Origin: Sinorhizobium arboris LMG 14919
GTDB taxonomy: Bacteria > Pseudomonadota > Alphaproteobacteria > Rhizobiales > Rhizobiaceae
Direction of reading: 5' to 3'
DNA: 64,000 bases
Assembly (NCBI RefSeq): GCF_000427465.1
Contig: NZ_ATYB01000014.1
Location: forward strand, 3,436,558 to 3,500,557
A program made the translations under genes and the position numbers. The stretch's first letter is position 1. The number at the start of each line of letters is the position of its first letter. Positions 55,978 to 64,000 of this stretch are shown here, piece after piece. The notes below the pieces were generated by a model that was not told the DNA's origin, searched no databases, and saw only the letters and a program-made list of their open reading frames with translations.

Positions 55978-58110
55978 ATGGAACTACGTGTTGGGGTGCT
56001 GGCCGTGTTGCTGGCGACGGTAAGCCGCGCCGCATTGGCGCAAGATGCGACGGTGCTGGAGCGCATCGAGGTGAAGGCGGGCACCTCGACCGGGACGATC
56101 GGCGCCGAGCCGGAAGCCTATGCCGGGGGACAGGTGGCGCGCGGCGGCCGCGTCGGGCTTCTCGGCAACCGCGACTTCATGGACACGCCGTTCAATATTA
56201 CCAGTTACACGGCGCAAACAATCGAAAACCAGGGCGCGCGAACGGCGGCTGACGTCGTGGCCAATGACCCGTCGGTCACGAGCACGCACGCCTCCGGCGG
56301 CATGCTGGACTCATTCTATGTCAGAGGCTTCCCGCTGAACGAGGGCAACTTCGGCGAGATCGCCTTCGATGGGGTATTCGGGGTCGCTCCGGCCTACCGC
56401 CTGTTCACGGACTATGCAGAGCGGGTAGAGGTGCTTAAGGGTCCGACTGCGCTTCTGTACGGCATTTCGCCGAACAGCAGCGTCGGGGGTACTATCAACA
56501 TTGTCCCGAAGCGCGCGGCAGACGTCGACCTGACCCGTGTCACGACAGACTATGCCTCGGATCTCTACGGCGGCGGGCACGTCGACGTTAGCCGCCGGTT
56601 CGGCGACCAGAGGCAGTTCGGCATGCGCTTCAACGGCAGCTATCACGGCGGCGATACGGCGATCGACAACCAGTCACTGGACGTAGCGGTGGGGGCGCTG
56701 GCGCTCGATTACGAGGGCGAAGACTTCAGGGCAACGCTGGACGTCATCGGGCAGCGGCAGGATATCGACGCGCCGCTTCGCCCCTTCTTCCCCGGTGGCA
56801 GCTTTGATATTCCCGACGCGCCGGACGGTCGCTCCAACGTCCAGGAACCATGGGAGTGGGCGAAGACCGAGGACCTGTCGTGGCTGAGCCGGGTCGAATA
56901 TGACGTAAGCGACGCCGTCACGATTTTCGCCGCCGCCGGCGGAGGCAATTCACGCGTCGAGCGGCTCTTCGGCACTCCCCGGCTTCTCAACGCCGCAGGC
57001 GACGTCAGCATAACGCCGGAAAACTTCATCTTCGATATCGACCGACTCACGGCGGAGACAGGCGTGCGTGCGGAGTTCGAAACGGAAGCGGTCGAACACA
57101 CCGTGACGTTCCAGGTCAGCGGCCTCCGGCAGACGCTCGCGCGCGGCTCGAACTCCGGAACCGCGCAACCGACGAACCTGTACGATCCGCTTCCACGTCC
57201 CGAACAGGATGTGCCGCGACCCGGCCACGTGCCAAGGCTCTCGGAGAATACGTTCTACGGCTTCGCCCTCTCCGACACGATGTCGATGCTCGACGATCGC
57301 GTGCTGTTGACGCTCGGTGGTCGCTGGCAGCAGATCGACACCGAAAACTACAACCCCAGCACCGGCGCGATCGCTTCATTCTCCGATGAGAGCGCATTTA
57401 CCCCGCTTGCCGGCATCGTCGTCAAACCATGGGAGAACGTAGCCTTCTATGCCAATTACATCGAAGGCCTCGGTGTTGGCGACACGGCACCGCAACAAGC
57501 CAGCAATGCGGGGGAAACGCTCGCTCCCTACAGGTCCAGGCAATATGAGATCGGGACCAAGATCGACCTCGGGCGCAGTGCGCTGACGCTCAGCGCCTTC
57601 CAGATCGAAAAGCCATCCGGCGAGATTGGCGCAAACGGCGTCTTTGCTGAAGGCGGCGAGCAGCGCAATCGCGGCGTGGAGTTGAGCGTGTTCGGAGAGG
57701 TGACCCAGGACGTTCGGGTCCTCGGCGGCGTGACCTTCATTCATGGCGAACTGACGAAAACGAACAACGCCGCAAACCGCGGCAACACGCCGATCGGCGT
57801 GCCATCGCTGCAAGTCAGGCTGGGTGCGGAGTGGGATACGCCGTTCATGCCGGGCTTGACGCTCGCCGGCAACGTCATCCACACGGACGAGCAGTTTGTA
57901 AACTCGGCAAATACCCAGGAAATCCCCTCATGGACCCGGCTCGATCTCGGCGCCAGATACGTGACCGAGATCCAGGAAAGGCCGGTCACGTTCCGCGCGA
58001 ATGTCGAGAATGTCTTCGATCTCGACTACTGGTCGGGCGTCGCAAGCTACGGGACAATATCGCAAGGTGCGCCACTGACCGTGAAGGTTTCGATGACGAC
58101 CGATTTCTGA
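55978..58110 (+). CDS. TonB-dependent siderophore receptor
   Basis: 710 aa from ATG 55978; GAGGGGC is at ribosome-binding distance, and an earlier in-frame ATG lacks a signal-like start. Signal peptide (VLAVLLATVSRAALAQ), TonB-box-like ATVLERIEV, plug domain (about 55-165: TAADVVANDPSVTSTHASGG, RVEVLKGPTALLYGISPNSS in spaced form) and a 22-strand barrel ending in the terminal Phe of KVSMTTDF. It is FhuA/FpvA-like without an N-terminal signalling domain. It faces the minus-strand siderophore operon, whose product is its likely ligand. Confidence 0.92.
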   Translation: MELRVGVLAVLLATVSRAALAQDATVLERIEVKAGTSTGTIGAEPEAYAGGQVARGGRVGLLGNRDFMDTPFNITSYTAQTIENQGARTAADVVANDPSVTSTHASGGMLDSFYVRGFPLNEGNFGEIAFDGVFGVAPAYRLFTDYAERVEVLKGPTALLYGISPNSSVGGTINIVPKRAADVDLTRVTTDYASDLYGGGHVDVSRRFGDQRQFGMRFNGSYHGGDTAIDNQSLDVAVGALALDYEGEDFRATLDVIGQRQDIDAPLRPFFPGGSFDIPDAPDGRSNVQEPWEWAKTEDLSWLSRVEYDVSDAVTIFAAAGGGNSRVERLFGTPRLLNAAGDVSITPENFIFDIDRLTAETGVRAEFETEAVEHTVTFQVSGLRQTLARGSNSGTAQPTNLYDPLPRPEQDVPRPGHVPRLSENTFYGFALSDTMSMLDDRVLLTLGGRWQQIDTENYNPSTGAIASFSDESAFTPLAGIVVKPWENVAFYANYIEGLGVGDTAPQQASNAGETLAPYRSRQYEIGTKIDLGRSALTLSAFQIEKPSGEIGANGVFAEGGEQRNRGVELSVFGEVTQDVRVLGGVTFIHGELTKTNNAANRGNTPIGVPSLQVRLGAEWDTPFMPGLTLAGNVIHTDEQFVNSANTQEIPSWTRLDLGARYVTEIQERPVTFRANVENVFDLDYWSGVASYGTISQGAPLTVKVSMTTDF

Positions 58111-58218
58111 CGTCAGGCCGAGTGCTGCCGTCGAAGAGACGGCGCTGCCGCTCTAGCTCTTTGAATCGATCACGTTCATGATTTCACGTCGACCCGACCT
58201 AAAATCATCGTGATCCAA

Positions 58219-58247
58219 GGCGAGGCTCCGTCGACAAGAGCCTCGCC
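58219..58247. terminator. Hairpin between the convergent receptor and siderophore operon
   Basis: GGCGAGGCTC (58219-58228) pairs perfectly with GAGCCTCGCC (58238-58247) across 9 bases. It lies 108 bp after the receptor stop and 29 bp after the operon's last stop. No strong T-tract on either side. Probably a shared transcription-end hairpin. Confidence 0.6.
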
Positions 58248-58275
58248 CGCTTGAAGCCATCGAGTTCCGACCGGG

Positions 58276-59442
58276 TCAGTCGGCGCGGTCGGCGAGGCTG
58301 GCGGCATAGCCGGGCCTGTAGGGGATGGGCAGGAAACGGCGGTGATATTCGGCGAAGGTCGCGTCCGGGTCGAGATCGGCAAAGAGCTCAGGATGGAACC
58401 ATTTCGCCAGTTGCTGGACCGCAAAGAATTCATAGGGGCTGTTATAAAACTGATGCCAGATGCCGTGGAAGTTCTGCGTCTTCTGGGCTGAGATATCGGT
58501 GTAGGCGCTGCGGCCGGTGAACCATTCGAGCTTTTGACGGGTCACCTTCGGATCGGCGCCCGGGCCGAGCGGGATCCAATGTCCACCGGGCACATAAGCT
58601 TCCCAATCAGCGCTGGTGACGACGACATGCTCCGGATTGGCGGCAATCACCTGCTCGGGATTGAGCTGTCCGAAGGTCGAGGGAAGAACGTCGCTGCCGA
58701 TATTGTGGCCGCCAGCAAGCTCGACATATTTGCCGAAGTTTTCCGCGCCGAATGAAAGGCAGCAATCATCTGCATAACCGCCGATCCTTTCGATGAAGAC
58801 CCTGGGGCGTACCGGTTTGGCTTGGGCGATGACGTCGGTGACACGGGTCATGGCCCTCTGGCGGAATTCGATGATCTCCTCCGCGCGCGCCTCGCGGCCC
58901 ATGATCTTGCCAAGCAGACGGATAGTCGGTTCGGTATTCTTCAGCGGATAGTGGCGGAAGTCGATATAGACAACGGGAATCTTCAGTTCCGCGAGCTTCT
59001 CGATGTATTTTGCGTCCTCGTTGGCGCGCATGGCTTCGAGATTGAGCAAGACCACATCGGGCTTCAGGACGATAGTCGACTCGATGTCGATCAAGCCGTT
59101 CTCCTGGCCTGGAAAGGCCCGGAGCTTCGCCAATTTTGGGAAGGCCTCGAGATACTGGGCATAGGTAGCTGGATCCGCCTCGATCAGATCGTTGCGCCAT
59201 GCGACGACGCGGGCCACCGGGTCTTCCGGCTCGAGGGAAGCAACGAGATAGAGCTGCCGCCCCTCTCCCAGCAGCATACGCTTGACCGGCGCATTCACAG
59301 TCACCTCGCGGCCGGCGATGTCGGTAACGGTGATCGGTGCCTGCCTGTCCGATGCTGCCTGCTCCTCGGCGAACGACACCGCCGGAATCAGCATGGCTAG
59401 GAAAGCGATCGCGGCACGCAACACTGAAGGTTTTCTTCTCAC
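58276..59442 (-). CDS. Siderophore/iron-complex ABC transporter binding protein (FecB/BtuF type)
   Basis: 388 aa from a GTG at 59442, which overlaps the MFS stop (GTGA). Signal peptide ([19 protein letters not shown]). A class III periplasmic binding fold: [20 protein letters not shown] at the start, [20 protein letters not shown] in spaced form, and [19 protein letters not shown] in the C-lobe. It should capture the ferric siderophore after passage through the TonB receptor. No permease or ATPase genes are in the window; they may be elsewhere. Last gene of the operon. Confidence 0.85.
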   Translation of the reverse strand: MRRKPSVLRAAIAFLAMLIPAVSFAEEQAASDRQAPITVTDIAGREVTVNAPVKRMLLGEGRQLYLVASLEPEDPVARVVAWRNDLIEADPATYAQYLEAFPKLAKLRAFPGQENGLIDIESTIVLKPDVVLLNLEAMRANEDAKYIEKLAELKIPVVYIDFRHYPLKNTEPTIRLLGKIMGREARAEEIIEFRQRAMTRVTDVIAQAKPVRPRVFIERIGGYADDCCLSFGAENFGKYVELAGGHNIGSDVLPSTFGQLNPEQVIAANPEHVVVTSADWEAYVPGGHWIPLGPGADPKVTRQKLEWFTGRSAYTDISAQKTQNFHGIWHQFYNSPYEFFAVQQLAKWFHPELFADLDPDATFAEYHRRFLPIPYRPGYAASLADRAD

Positions 59443-60668
59443 GATAAATCTCCTCTATCGAATGACTGGCGCGATTTGATCCATAGGCCGACCGCCACGA
59501 GACATGAAAGGCCGTAGAGGCTTGCAACGAACGGGAATGCCACTTCGAGACCGAAGCGTTGCGTTGCGACAACGCCGGAAATGATCCCCACAACCGAAGC
59601 ACCCTGCTGGCAAGTTTGCGCAAGACCCAAGACCGACCCCTGCCGATCGCTTCGCGTGGCGGCCGAGACGAGCGCCAGGAGGACCGGGGTCGTTCCCCCC
59701 AGCAGCGCGCCCCAGGCGAGATAAAGAGCCGCGAAAAGGCCAAGGTTGCGGGTCGAGCCGGCCAGACCGGTGACCAAAAGGCAGCCGGCTGCGATCCATA
59801 CGCTCCAACCGAGCACGAACGTTGGCGCGCGCGCCGCGAACACTCGCGCCCATACCGGCGCGCCGACCACAAAGCCGAACGCAAGCAGTCCGTAGCTCAG
59901 GCCCGTGACCCAGTGCTGAGCGCCGTAGATCTCAGACATGTAAAGGGCAAACGGCACCTGCAGCACCATCCGGCTTGCGATCAGCAATCCTATGAACAGG
60001 AGAAGTCCAGGCACGGATATGCCGGTCAAGGCCGCGCGGGATGCCGCCGCCGCCTTGATCGGTCCCGCGCCGCCTGCACTTTTCGGCGGCACCGGCAGGC
60101 TCGCCCACGCGACGGCGGCGCAGAGTGCGCATATCACGCCGGCGGTGAGGTTGACGGCCGCGAAGGGTAAGGCGTCGAGGATGAGACCGCCGAGGAAAGC
60201 GCCGCCGAGCGAGCCCACATTGGTGGCCACCTGGAGCCAGGCGAAGAGGCCGGCCCGATCACGCCCGCCGGTGACCTCGATGCCGTAGGCCTGTGCCGGG
60301 GCGATATAACCGGCGCAGGCCCCCTGCAGAAAGCGCAGCGCCAGAACGGTCCAGACGTCTTCGGCAAAGGCGACCAGCAATTGCGTTAGCGCAAGGCCGG
60401 CCAGGGCCCGAACCATCATCAGGCGATTGCCATGGCGGTCGCCCATGCGCCCCCAAAAGGCGCTCGTCAGCGACACGCCGAGCATCGGACAGATATAGAC
60501 GCCGATACCCGCAAGGCCGAAGACGCTGTCCGAGGGGCTCAAAGCCTTGATCTGGATCGGCCAGAAGGGACCGCTCATCTCCATGGCGCCCATGGAAATG
60601 AATTGCAGGCCGAAAAGCAGCGCGAAGACGGGTCCGAAGCCGCGCAGGACGGCGACCGTGCTGTTCAT
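59439..60668 (-). CDS. MFS transporter (probable siderophore exporter)
   Basis: 409 aa from ATG 60668, which overlaps the NIS synthetase stop by 4 nt (ATGA). Twelve hydrophobic segments, with the MFS motif between helices 2 and 3 ([15 protein letters not shown]) and helix regions such as [20 protein letters not shown]. In NIS operons an MFS protein usually exports the finished siderophore (for example IucA-operon and SbnD-type exporters); the reverse, import, is possible. Located between the synthetase and the binding-protein genes. Confidence 0.85.
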   Translation of the reverse strand: MNSTVAVLRGFGPVFALLFGLQFISMGAMEMSGPFWPIQIKALSPSDSVFGLAGIGVYICPMLGVSLTSAFWGRMGDRHGNRLMMVRALAGLALTQLLVAFAEDVWTVLALRFLQGACAGYIAPAQAYGIEVTGGRDRAGLFAWLQVATNVGSLGGAFLGGLILDALPFAAVNLTAGVICALCAAVAWASLPVPPKSAGGAGPIKAAAASRAALTGISVPGLLLFIGLLIASRMVLQVPFALYMSEIYGAQHWVTGLSYGLLAFGFVVGAPVWARVFAARAPTFVLGWSVWIAAGCLLVTGLAGSTRNLGLFAALYLAWGALLGGTTPVLLALVSAATRSDRQGSVLGLAQTCQQGASVVGIISGVVATQRFGLEVAFPFVASLYGLSCLVAVGLWIKSRQSFDRGDLS

Positions 60669-62551
60669 TGCGCGCCCACCAGCGGATTTGGCAATTGGTG
60701 TTCGACCCGGTAATCGCGATAACGTTCGAGATGCATGCGCAGGACCGAACGCGTCGGCCAGGGCCGCCCAAGAAAAGCGTCGCGCTCCGCGAGCCAGAAC
60801 GCATCCGACAGCATGCGTGGTCGCAGCACCTCGAAGGCAGCTTCCGTCTCCTCCCGCAGGGTGCGCCACAGGCTGTCGCCGGCCAGCGAATATTGCTCGG
60901 TGAGGCAAAGCGCGATCTCATGAAGGTGGCAGACAAAGCAGGCATCAATAACGAAGGAGCGCACGAGACTGATATCGTCGTCGAAGGTGGTCGGCAGAAT
61001 GCCGCTGCGGCTGAAGGGCTTCAGCTCGTAACCGCGCTCCTTGAAGAGCGGGGCAAAACTGCGGCCGTCGCCAAAGTCGCGGATCAGCAGTTTCCGCGGT
61101 AGGCCGCGATCGTCGAAGAGGATGGTGCTGTTCTGCTGATGCGCCTCGAAGGCAATTCCGTAGAGAAGATACATGGCCAGTGTCGGCCGGACGACGATGC
61201 GCGCATAGGTACGGAAGAACGCTGCGACTGACGCTTCGCACTCGTCACCATTTCTGGCGATGAGCTCGCAAATGAGCGGGCGGCCGTCCAAAGGGCTTGC
61301 CGTCAGCAACGCCGCGACCGTTACCGGCAGCAGGCCGTCCGTGCGTGCGAGAGCGTCGGTGTTGCGATAGACGACAGACAGGAAGCGGCCGGGGTGCTCG
61401 TCGCCCGTATCCGGATGATGCAGGATCGCACCCAGTTCTTCGATGAAGATCTCCAGTTCGCTTCTGAGATCATCCTCCCTCGACAGTATGTCGGAAATCA
61501 GCGTGCTGAGGCGCGGTCCCATATGGATCGACTTCGCCTGCAACGTGCGCTGCTCGCTCGTCATCCAGATCGCAATCGGCAGCTTCACGAAGGGCCTCGG
61601 TGCCTCGGTCTCCGGTAGCATCGTGCGGAACGACATGGACGGCAGCGTCACGATCTCCGGGCCGTCTGGGTCGAAAACGCCGGCCTCGATCTCGGCCGCG
61701 AATTCGCGGCGCACGAAATGCTCCAGATGCCAGGCGTGTACGGGCAGCGGCTGCCACTCCGCGGGCGACCTGCCCCGCGCTTTCAGCCCTTTGACCCAGT
61801 CACGCCAGAGGTCCGGGAAGTTCTCGGCGAACCATTCCGAATAGCTGCCGACATGCGGCATCTTCTCGACGTAAACCCAGCTGCTACGTAGCGCCGCGAT
61901 GCGCACGCGCACGCGTGCGCCGAACTCGGGCGACAGTGCAGCGACGTCCTCCGGAGACAGGCCGGGCTTGGCCTTCCAAGTCGGATAGAAGGGGTGGCCT
62001 TCGAGCGCGCCCCATTGATCGAGAGTTATCGCGGCCAAGTGCGGCGGCAGGCTTCCTTCCAGATAGGCAAGGAAGCCGGACGCGCCGGCTTCGGCGGTTT
62101 CCTGGCGCAGCGCGGCGCTCCAGCGCTCGCGCTCGCGGCGTGCCAGCATGTCGTTGCGCATGCTGTTGTCGACGTCGCGCAGCAGATGCTCCAGTCCGTC
62201 GGGAGCAGGCGTGATCGCCAGAGAGGGGGCAACCTCCCGCATCAAGGCGACCGGATCATTGATTTGCTGCCGTGCCCCGGTGCCGTCGAGCACTTCGATC
62301 TGTCCGCGGTTCCGTAAGGTTCCGGCGGGCGCGAAGCTGAGATCGGTGAAGTGCAGCACACGCTGCGACGCCCAGAGGGGGAACCAGGCTTGACGGCGGT
62401 CGCTTGCCCACAGCAAGGCGTTCGGCTCGAGCAGGCGCTCGGCGAACAGGCAGCGCACCAGCCGGTTGATCGCGTTGAGCGATGCCTGCGTCAAAAGCGC
62501 GAGGTCCTCGCTGTCGGCGGGACTGGTCACGGAAGGGGTCCTCTCGTCCAT
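60665..62551 (-). CDS. NIS siderophore synthetase, IucA/IucC family
   Basis: 628 aa from ATG 62551 (TGATG overlap with the preceding stop); a GTG at 62554 is an alternative. NIS motifs are in order: [13 protein letters not shown] (about 185-197), [10 protein letters not shown] (about 270), [10 protein letters not shown] (about 303), [27 protein letters not shown] (about 469) and [12 protein letters not shown] (about 489). It couples a carboxylate (citrate or a dicarboxylate) to an amine with ATP through an acyl-adenylate. The first motif carries Tyr where HPxHP-type enzymes usually have the second His. The substrate is not readable; malate plus a lysine derivative is proposed from the neighbours. 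Confidence 0.92.
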   Translation of the reverse strand: MDERTPSVTSPADSEDLALLTQASLNAINRLVRCLFAERLLEPNALLWASDRRQAWFPLWASQRVLHFTDLSFAPAGTLRNRGQIEVLDGTGARQQINDPVALMREVAPSLAITPAPDGLEHLLRDVDNSMRNDMLARRERERWSAALRQETAEAGASGFLAYLEGSLPPHLAAITLDQWGALEGHPFYPTWKAKPGLSPEDVAALSPEFGARVRVRIAALRSSWVYVEKMPHVGSYSEWFAENFPDLWRDWVKGLKARGRSPAEWQPLPVHAWHLEHFVRREFAAEIEAGVFDPDGPEIVTLPSMSFRTMLPETEAPRPFVKLPIAIWMTSEQRTLQAKSIHMGPRLSTLISDILSREDDLRSELEIFIEELGAILHHPDTGDEHPGRFLSVVYRNTDALARTDGLLPVTVAALLTASPLDGRPLICELIARNGDECEASVAAFFRTYARIVVRPTLAMYLLYGIAFEAHQQNSTILFDDRGLPRKLLIRDFGDGRSFAPLFKERGYELKPFSRSGILPTTFDDDISLVRSFVIDACFVCHLHEIALCLTEQYSLAGDSLWRTLREETEAAFEVLRPRMLSDAFWLAERDAFLGRPWPTRSVLRMHLERYRDYRVEHQLPNPLVGAQ

Positions 62552-63690
62552 CACGCGGCCTCCGGCCAGTCGGTCGGCACATAGTTCGGTGTGCCCGCGG
62601 TCAATTGGCCGTGGTAGTGGAGCGCCCAGCGATATGTCCTGGCGATCGCCGGTACCGCCACGTCGAGCCGTTCTGCCATCGTGACAAGCAGAGCCTGTCC
62701 GACAGCGATATCCTCATGGAAGGCTCGGCTTCCGCGATCGATGACGAGTCCCGGGCCATGTGGGTTGGGAACGAGGGGGGCACGAATGCCCGCATAGGCG
62801 CGATTGGTGCGCAGAAGTGTGTACATGGTTCGGTCATCCTCGATCTGGCCGCCATAGGCCTCGATCAACTCCTGCTGAAGCGGCTTCACGGAACTGAGAT
62901 CAATGCCGAGACGCGCCTCGCTCGCCCGGCGGATCGCCTGGTTTTCCGCATCGCAAGCTTCCAGGAGCTCGGCGCCTGCCTGCGGGCAGTCGCTCCACCA
63001 GCACAGGGGTTCATCAAACGGTTTCTTTTCCCAGGGTGCACCGGGGCCGACGAGTGCGTAGAGCACGGCCGGATGCATCAGCGCATTGCCGGGCGTCAGC
63101 GTGATTTCGAGATAGTCCCGCAACAGGGTGACGGGCGCGTCATAGAGGCGCCCCAACATCGCCACGAGCGCGGTGCCGCTCGCAGCGCTTTCGCGGCGAT
63201 GAAGGGCAACGAAGAGGTCTGCCTTGGCGCCCCCCATGCGCACGCGCTGGCCTGCAACCAGATCGAAGGCGATATGGGGCACGTCCTTCATGCCCCAGAT
63301 CACGACATTGTCACGCTCCGAGAGCGCCTTTGCCGCGAGCCAGTCGAAGCCGCAAAAACCGGGGATTGCTCCGACATAGACGCTCTTATCCGTCGGCAGA
63401 TGTGGAGCTATGCGGCGCAAGAGCTCGGATCTTGCCTGGGCGGGCTGCGTTATGACGACCATGTCGGCGTTGACAAGCGCCTGGCTTGGATCAGTTCCGA
63501 CATGATCGGGCCTGGCGCTCAAGATGCGGCCGTCTCGCGTCTCCGCTTGCCAGACATCGTCCCCACTTGCCCACCGCTCGGCGACCGCGGTGGAGGTAGT
63601 CAGGACCGAAACCTCGATGCCCGGGTTCCGCTTGAAGAGGACCGCATTCAAATGTCCCGTGCGGCCCGCGCCGCAAATCGTCACCTTCAT
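62551..63690 (-). CDS. Octopine/nopaline-dehydrogenase-family oxidoreductase
   Basis: 379 aa from ATG 63690, overlapping the preceding stop by 4 nt (ATGA). N-terminal NAD(P) motif TICGAGRTGHLNAVLF (GxGxxG at 7-12), then the all-helical ODH C-terminal domain with TPGNALMHPAVLYALVG, the conserved Asn and His-Pro. Family enzymes reductively condense an amino group with an alpha-keto acid to form opines, or run the reverse. Within a siderophore operon it probably makes or processes an N-carboxyalkyl amino acid unit. It is not the CntM type, and no nicotianamine-synthase-like gene is seen nearby. Confidence 0.85.
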   Translation of the reverse strand: MKVTICGAGRTGHLNAVLFKRNPGIEVSVLTTSTAVAERWASGDDVWQAETRDGRILSARPDHVGTDPSQALVNADMVVITQPAQARSELLRRIAPHLPTDKSVYVGAIPGFCGFDWLAAKALSERDNVVIWGMKDVPHIAFDLVAGQRVRMGGAKADLFVALHRRESAASGTALVAMLGRLYDAPVTLLRDYLEITLTPGNALMHPAVLYALVGPGAPWEKKPFDEPLCWWSDCPQAGAELLEACDAENQAIRRASEARLGIDLSSVKPLQQELIEAYGGQIEDDRTMYTLLRTNRAYAGIRAPLVPNPHGPGLVIDRGSRAFHEDIAVGQALLVTMAERLDVAVPAIARTYRWALHYHGQLTAGTPNYVPTDWPEAA

Positions 63691-64000
63691 GCTGCGCGCG
63701 CCTTTCCGACGAGCCAGCCATCCAACTGGGCGGCGATTGCCGGATCGAGCAGGCGGCGCTTCGCCATCCATTCGTCATCGAAAATCGTCCCCAGATATTT
63801 CTCGCCGCCATCGGCGACCGTGGTGACGACCATGCCGGTGAGCTTACCCGCAGCAATGAATTCCAGCGCCTTGTAGATGGCGCCGCCGGTCGAGCCGCCA
63901 ACGAGCAGCCCCTTGCGCCGGGCGATATAGCGTGCGGTCTCGAAGGCTTGCGTGTCGCTCACCTGCACACCTTCGTCGATGCAGCCATAGTCGAGCACCT
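63687..64000 (-). CDS. SbnA/cysteine-synthase-like PLP enzyme (partial, C-terminus)
   Basis: The last 104 residues are present; the gene continues past the right edge. GLLVGGSTGGAIYKALEF contains the phosphate/substrate-binding GGSTG loop of the fold-type II PLP family, and TVADGGEKYLGTIFDDEWM is typical of the SbnA/CBS-like branch. SbnA joins O-phosphoserine and glutamate into an N-(2-amino-2-carboxyethyl) amino acid in staphyloferrin B synthesis. A related beta-replacement reaction is expected here. It is the most upstream gene of the operon visible; cysteine biosynthesis is a less likely alternative given the neighbours. Confidence 0.82.
   Translation of the reverse strand, partial: VLDYGCIDEGVQVSDTQAFETARYIARRKGLLVGGSTGGAIYKALEFIAAGKLTGMVVTTVADGGEKYLGTIFDDEWMAKRRLLDPAIAAQLDGWLVGKARAA

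Noticed and set aside
62551..63690. Staphylopine/pseudopaline (CntL-CntM) system
   Set aside because: No nicotianamine-synthase-like CntL gene adjoins it, and the partners are a SbnA-like enzyme and a NIS synthetase.
58276..64000. Rhizobactin 1021 (rhb) operon
   Set aside because: That pathway needs two NIS synthetases plus lysine-type monooxygenase, acetyltransferase, and aminotransferase/decarboxylase genes for hydroxamate. None is seen, and opine dehydrogenase is not part of it.

Overview
The window reads as chromosomal DNA of a Sinorhizobium/Ensifer-type alphaproteobacterium. Base composition is GC-rich. Several adjacencies are typical of rhizobial chromosomes: a Tad/Cpa pilus locus, yejABEF, dapB-gpmA, polA next to an alpha-r7-type sRNA, dnaK-dnaJ, DUF47-pit with a Pho box, and recF. 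Intergenic spaces carry RIME-like mosaic palindromes. This assignment rests on protein sequence and gene order read by eye; no database search was run.

Layout. (1) 1-11.8 kb: a complete type IVb Tad pilus locus. It holds two TadE-like minor pilins and a stand-alone CpaC-N-like protein on the minus strand, then the Flp pilin with its own terminator, cpaA, cpaB-C-D-E-F, tadB and tadC on the plus strand, and a TadD lipoprotein convergent at the end. (2) 11.9-22.9 kb: a leucyl aminopeptidase, a MarR regulator coupled to an NlpC/P60 hydrolase, a glyoxylate reductase, the peptide importer yejABEF, and the murein endopeptidase mepA. (3) 23-38 kb: mgsA-glk, a lipid-type ABC exporter, dapB, gpmA, an AraC-Ogt DNA repair fusion, a DUF2244 protein, nth, a TetR/VOC divergent pair with two clear operators, a PfkB sugar/nucleoside kinase, a P-loop kinase, an SH3 protein, a D-2-hydroxyacid dehydrogenase and polA. 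(4) 38-50 kb: an alpha-r7-like sRNA, a MarR regulator, an M20 peptidase, a UPF0104 membrane protein, an EamA exporter, a minus-strand sRNA with three anti-Shine-Dalgarno loops (alpha-r14/cuckoo type), a class A PBP, and dnaK and dnaJ. (5) 50-55.8 kb: the DUF2182/DUF1326 pair, the pit phosphate transporter with its DUF47 partner, recF, a MoeB/ThiF-like E1 enzyme and a GNAT acetyltransferase.

(6) 55.8-64 kb is the most distinctive part: an iron-acquisition locus. A TonB-dependent receptor on the plus strand is preceded by a TGA-N9-TCA palindrome of the RirA IRO-box type. It converges on a minus-strand operon in which every junction overlaps by 1-4 nt. In transcription order the operon encodes a SbnA/cysteine-synthase-like PLP enzyme (cut by the window end), an octopine/nopaline-dehydrogenase-family enzyme, an IucA/IucC-type NIS siderophore synthetase, an MFS exporter and a FecB-type binding protein. 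The combination fits the chemistry of the aminopolycarboxylate rhizobactin (lysine, ethylenediamine, carboxyethyl and malyl units) better than citrate-hydroxamate rhizobactin 1021 or staphylopine. The assignment is an inference. It predicts a PLP decarboxylase just beyond the right edge.
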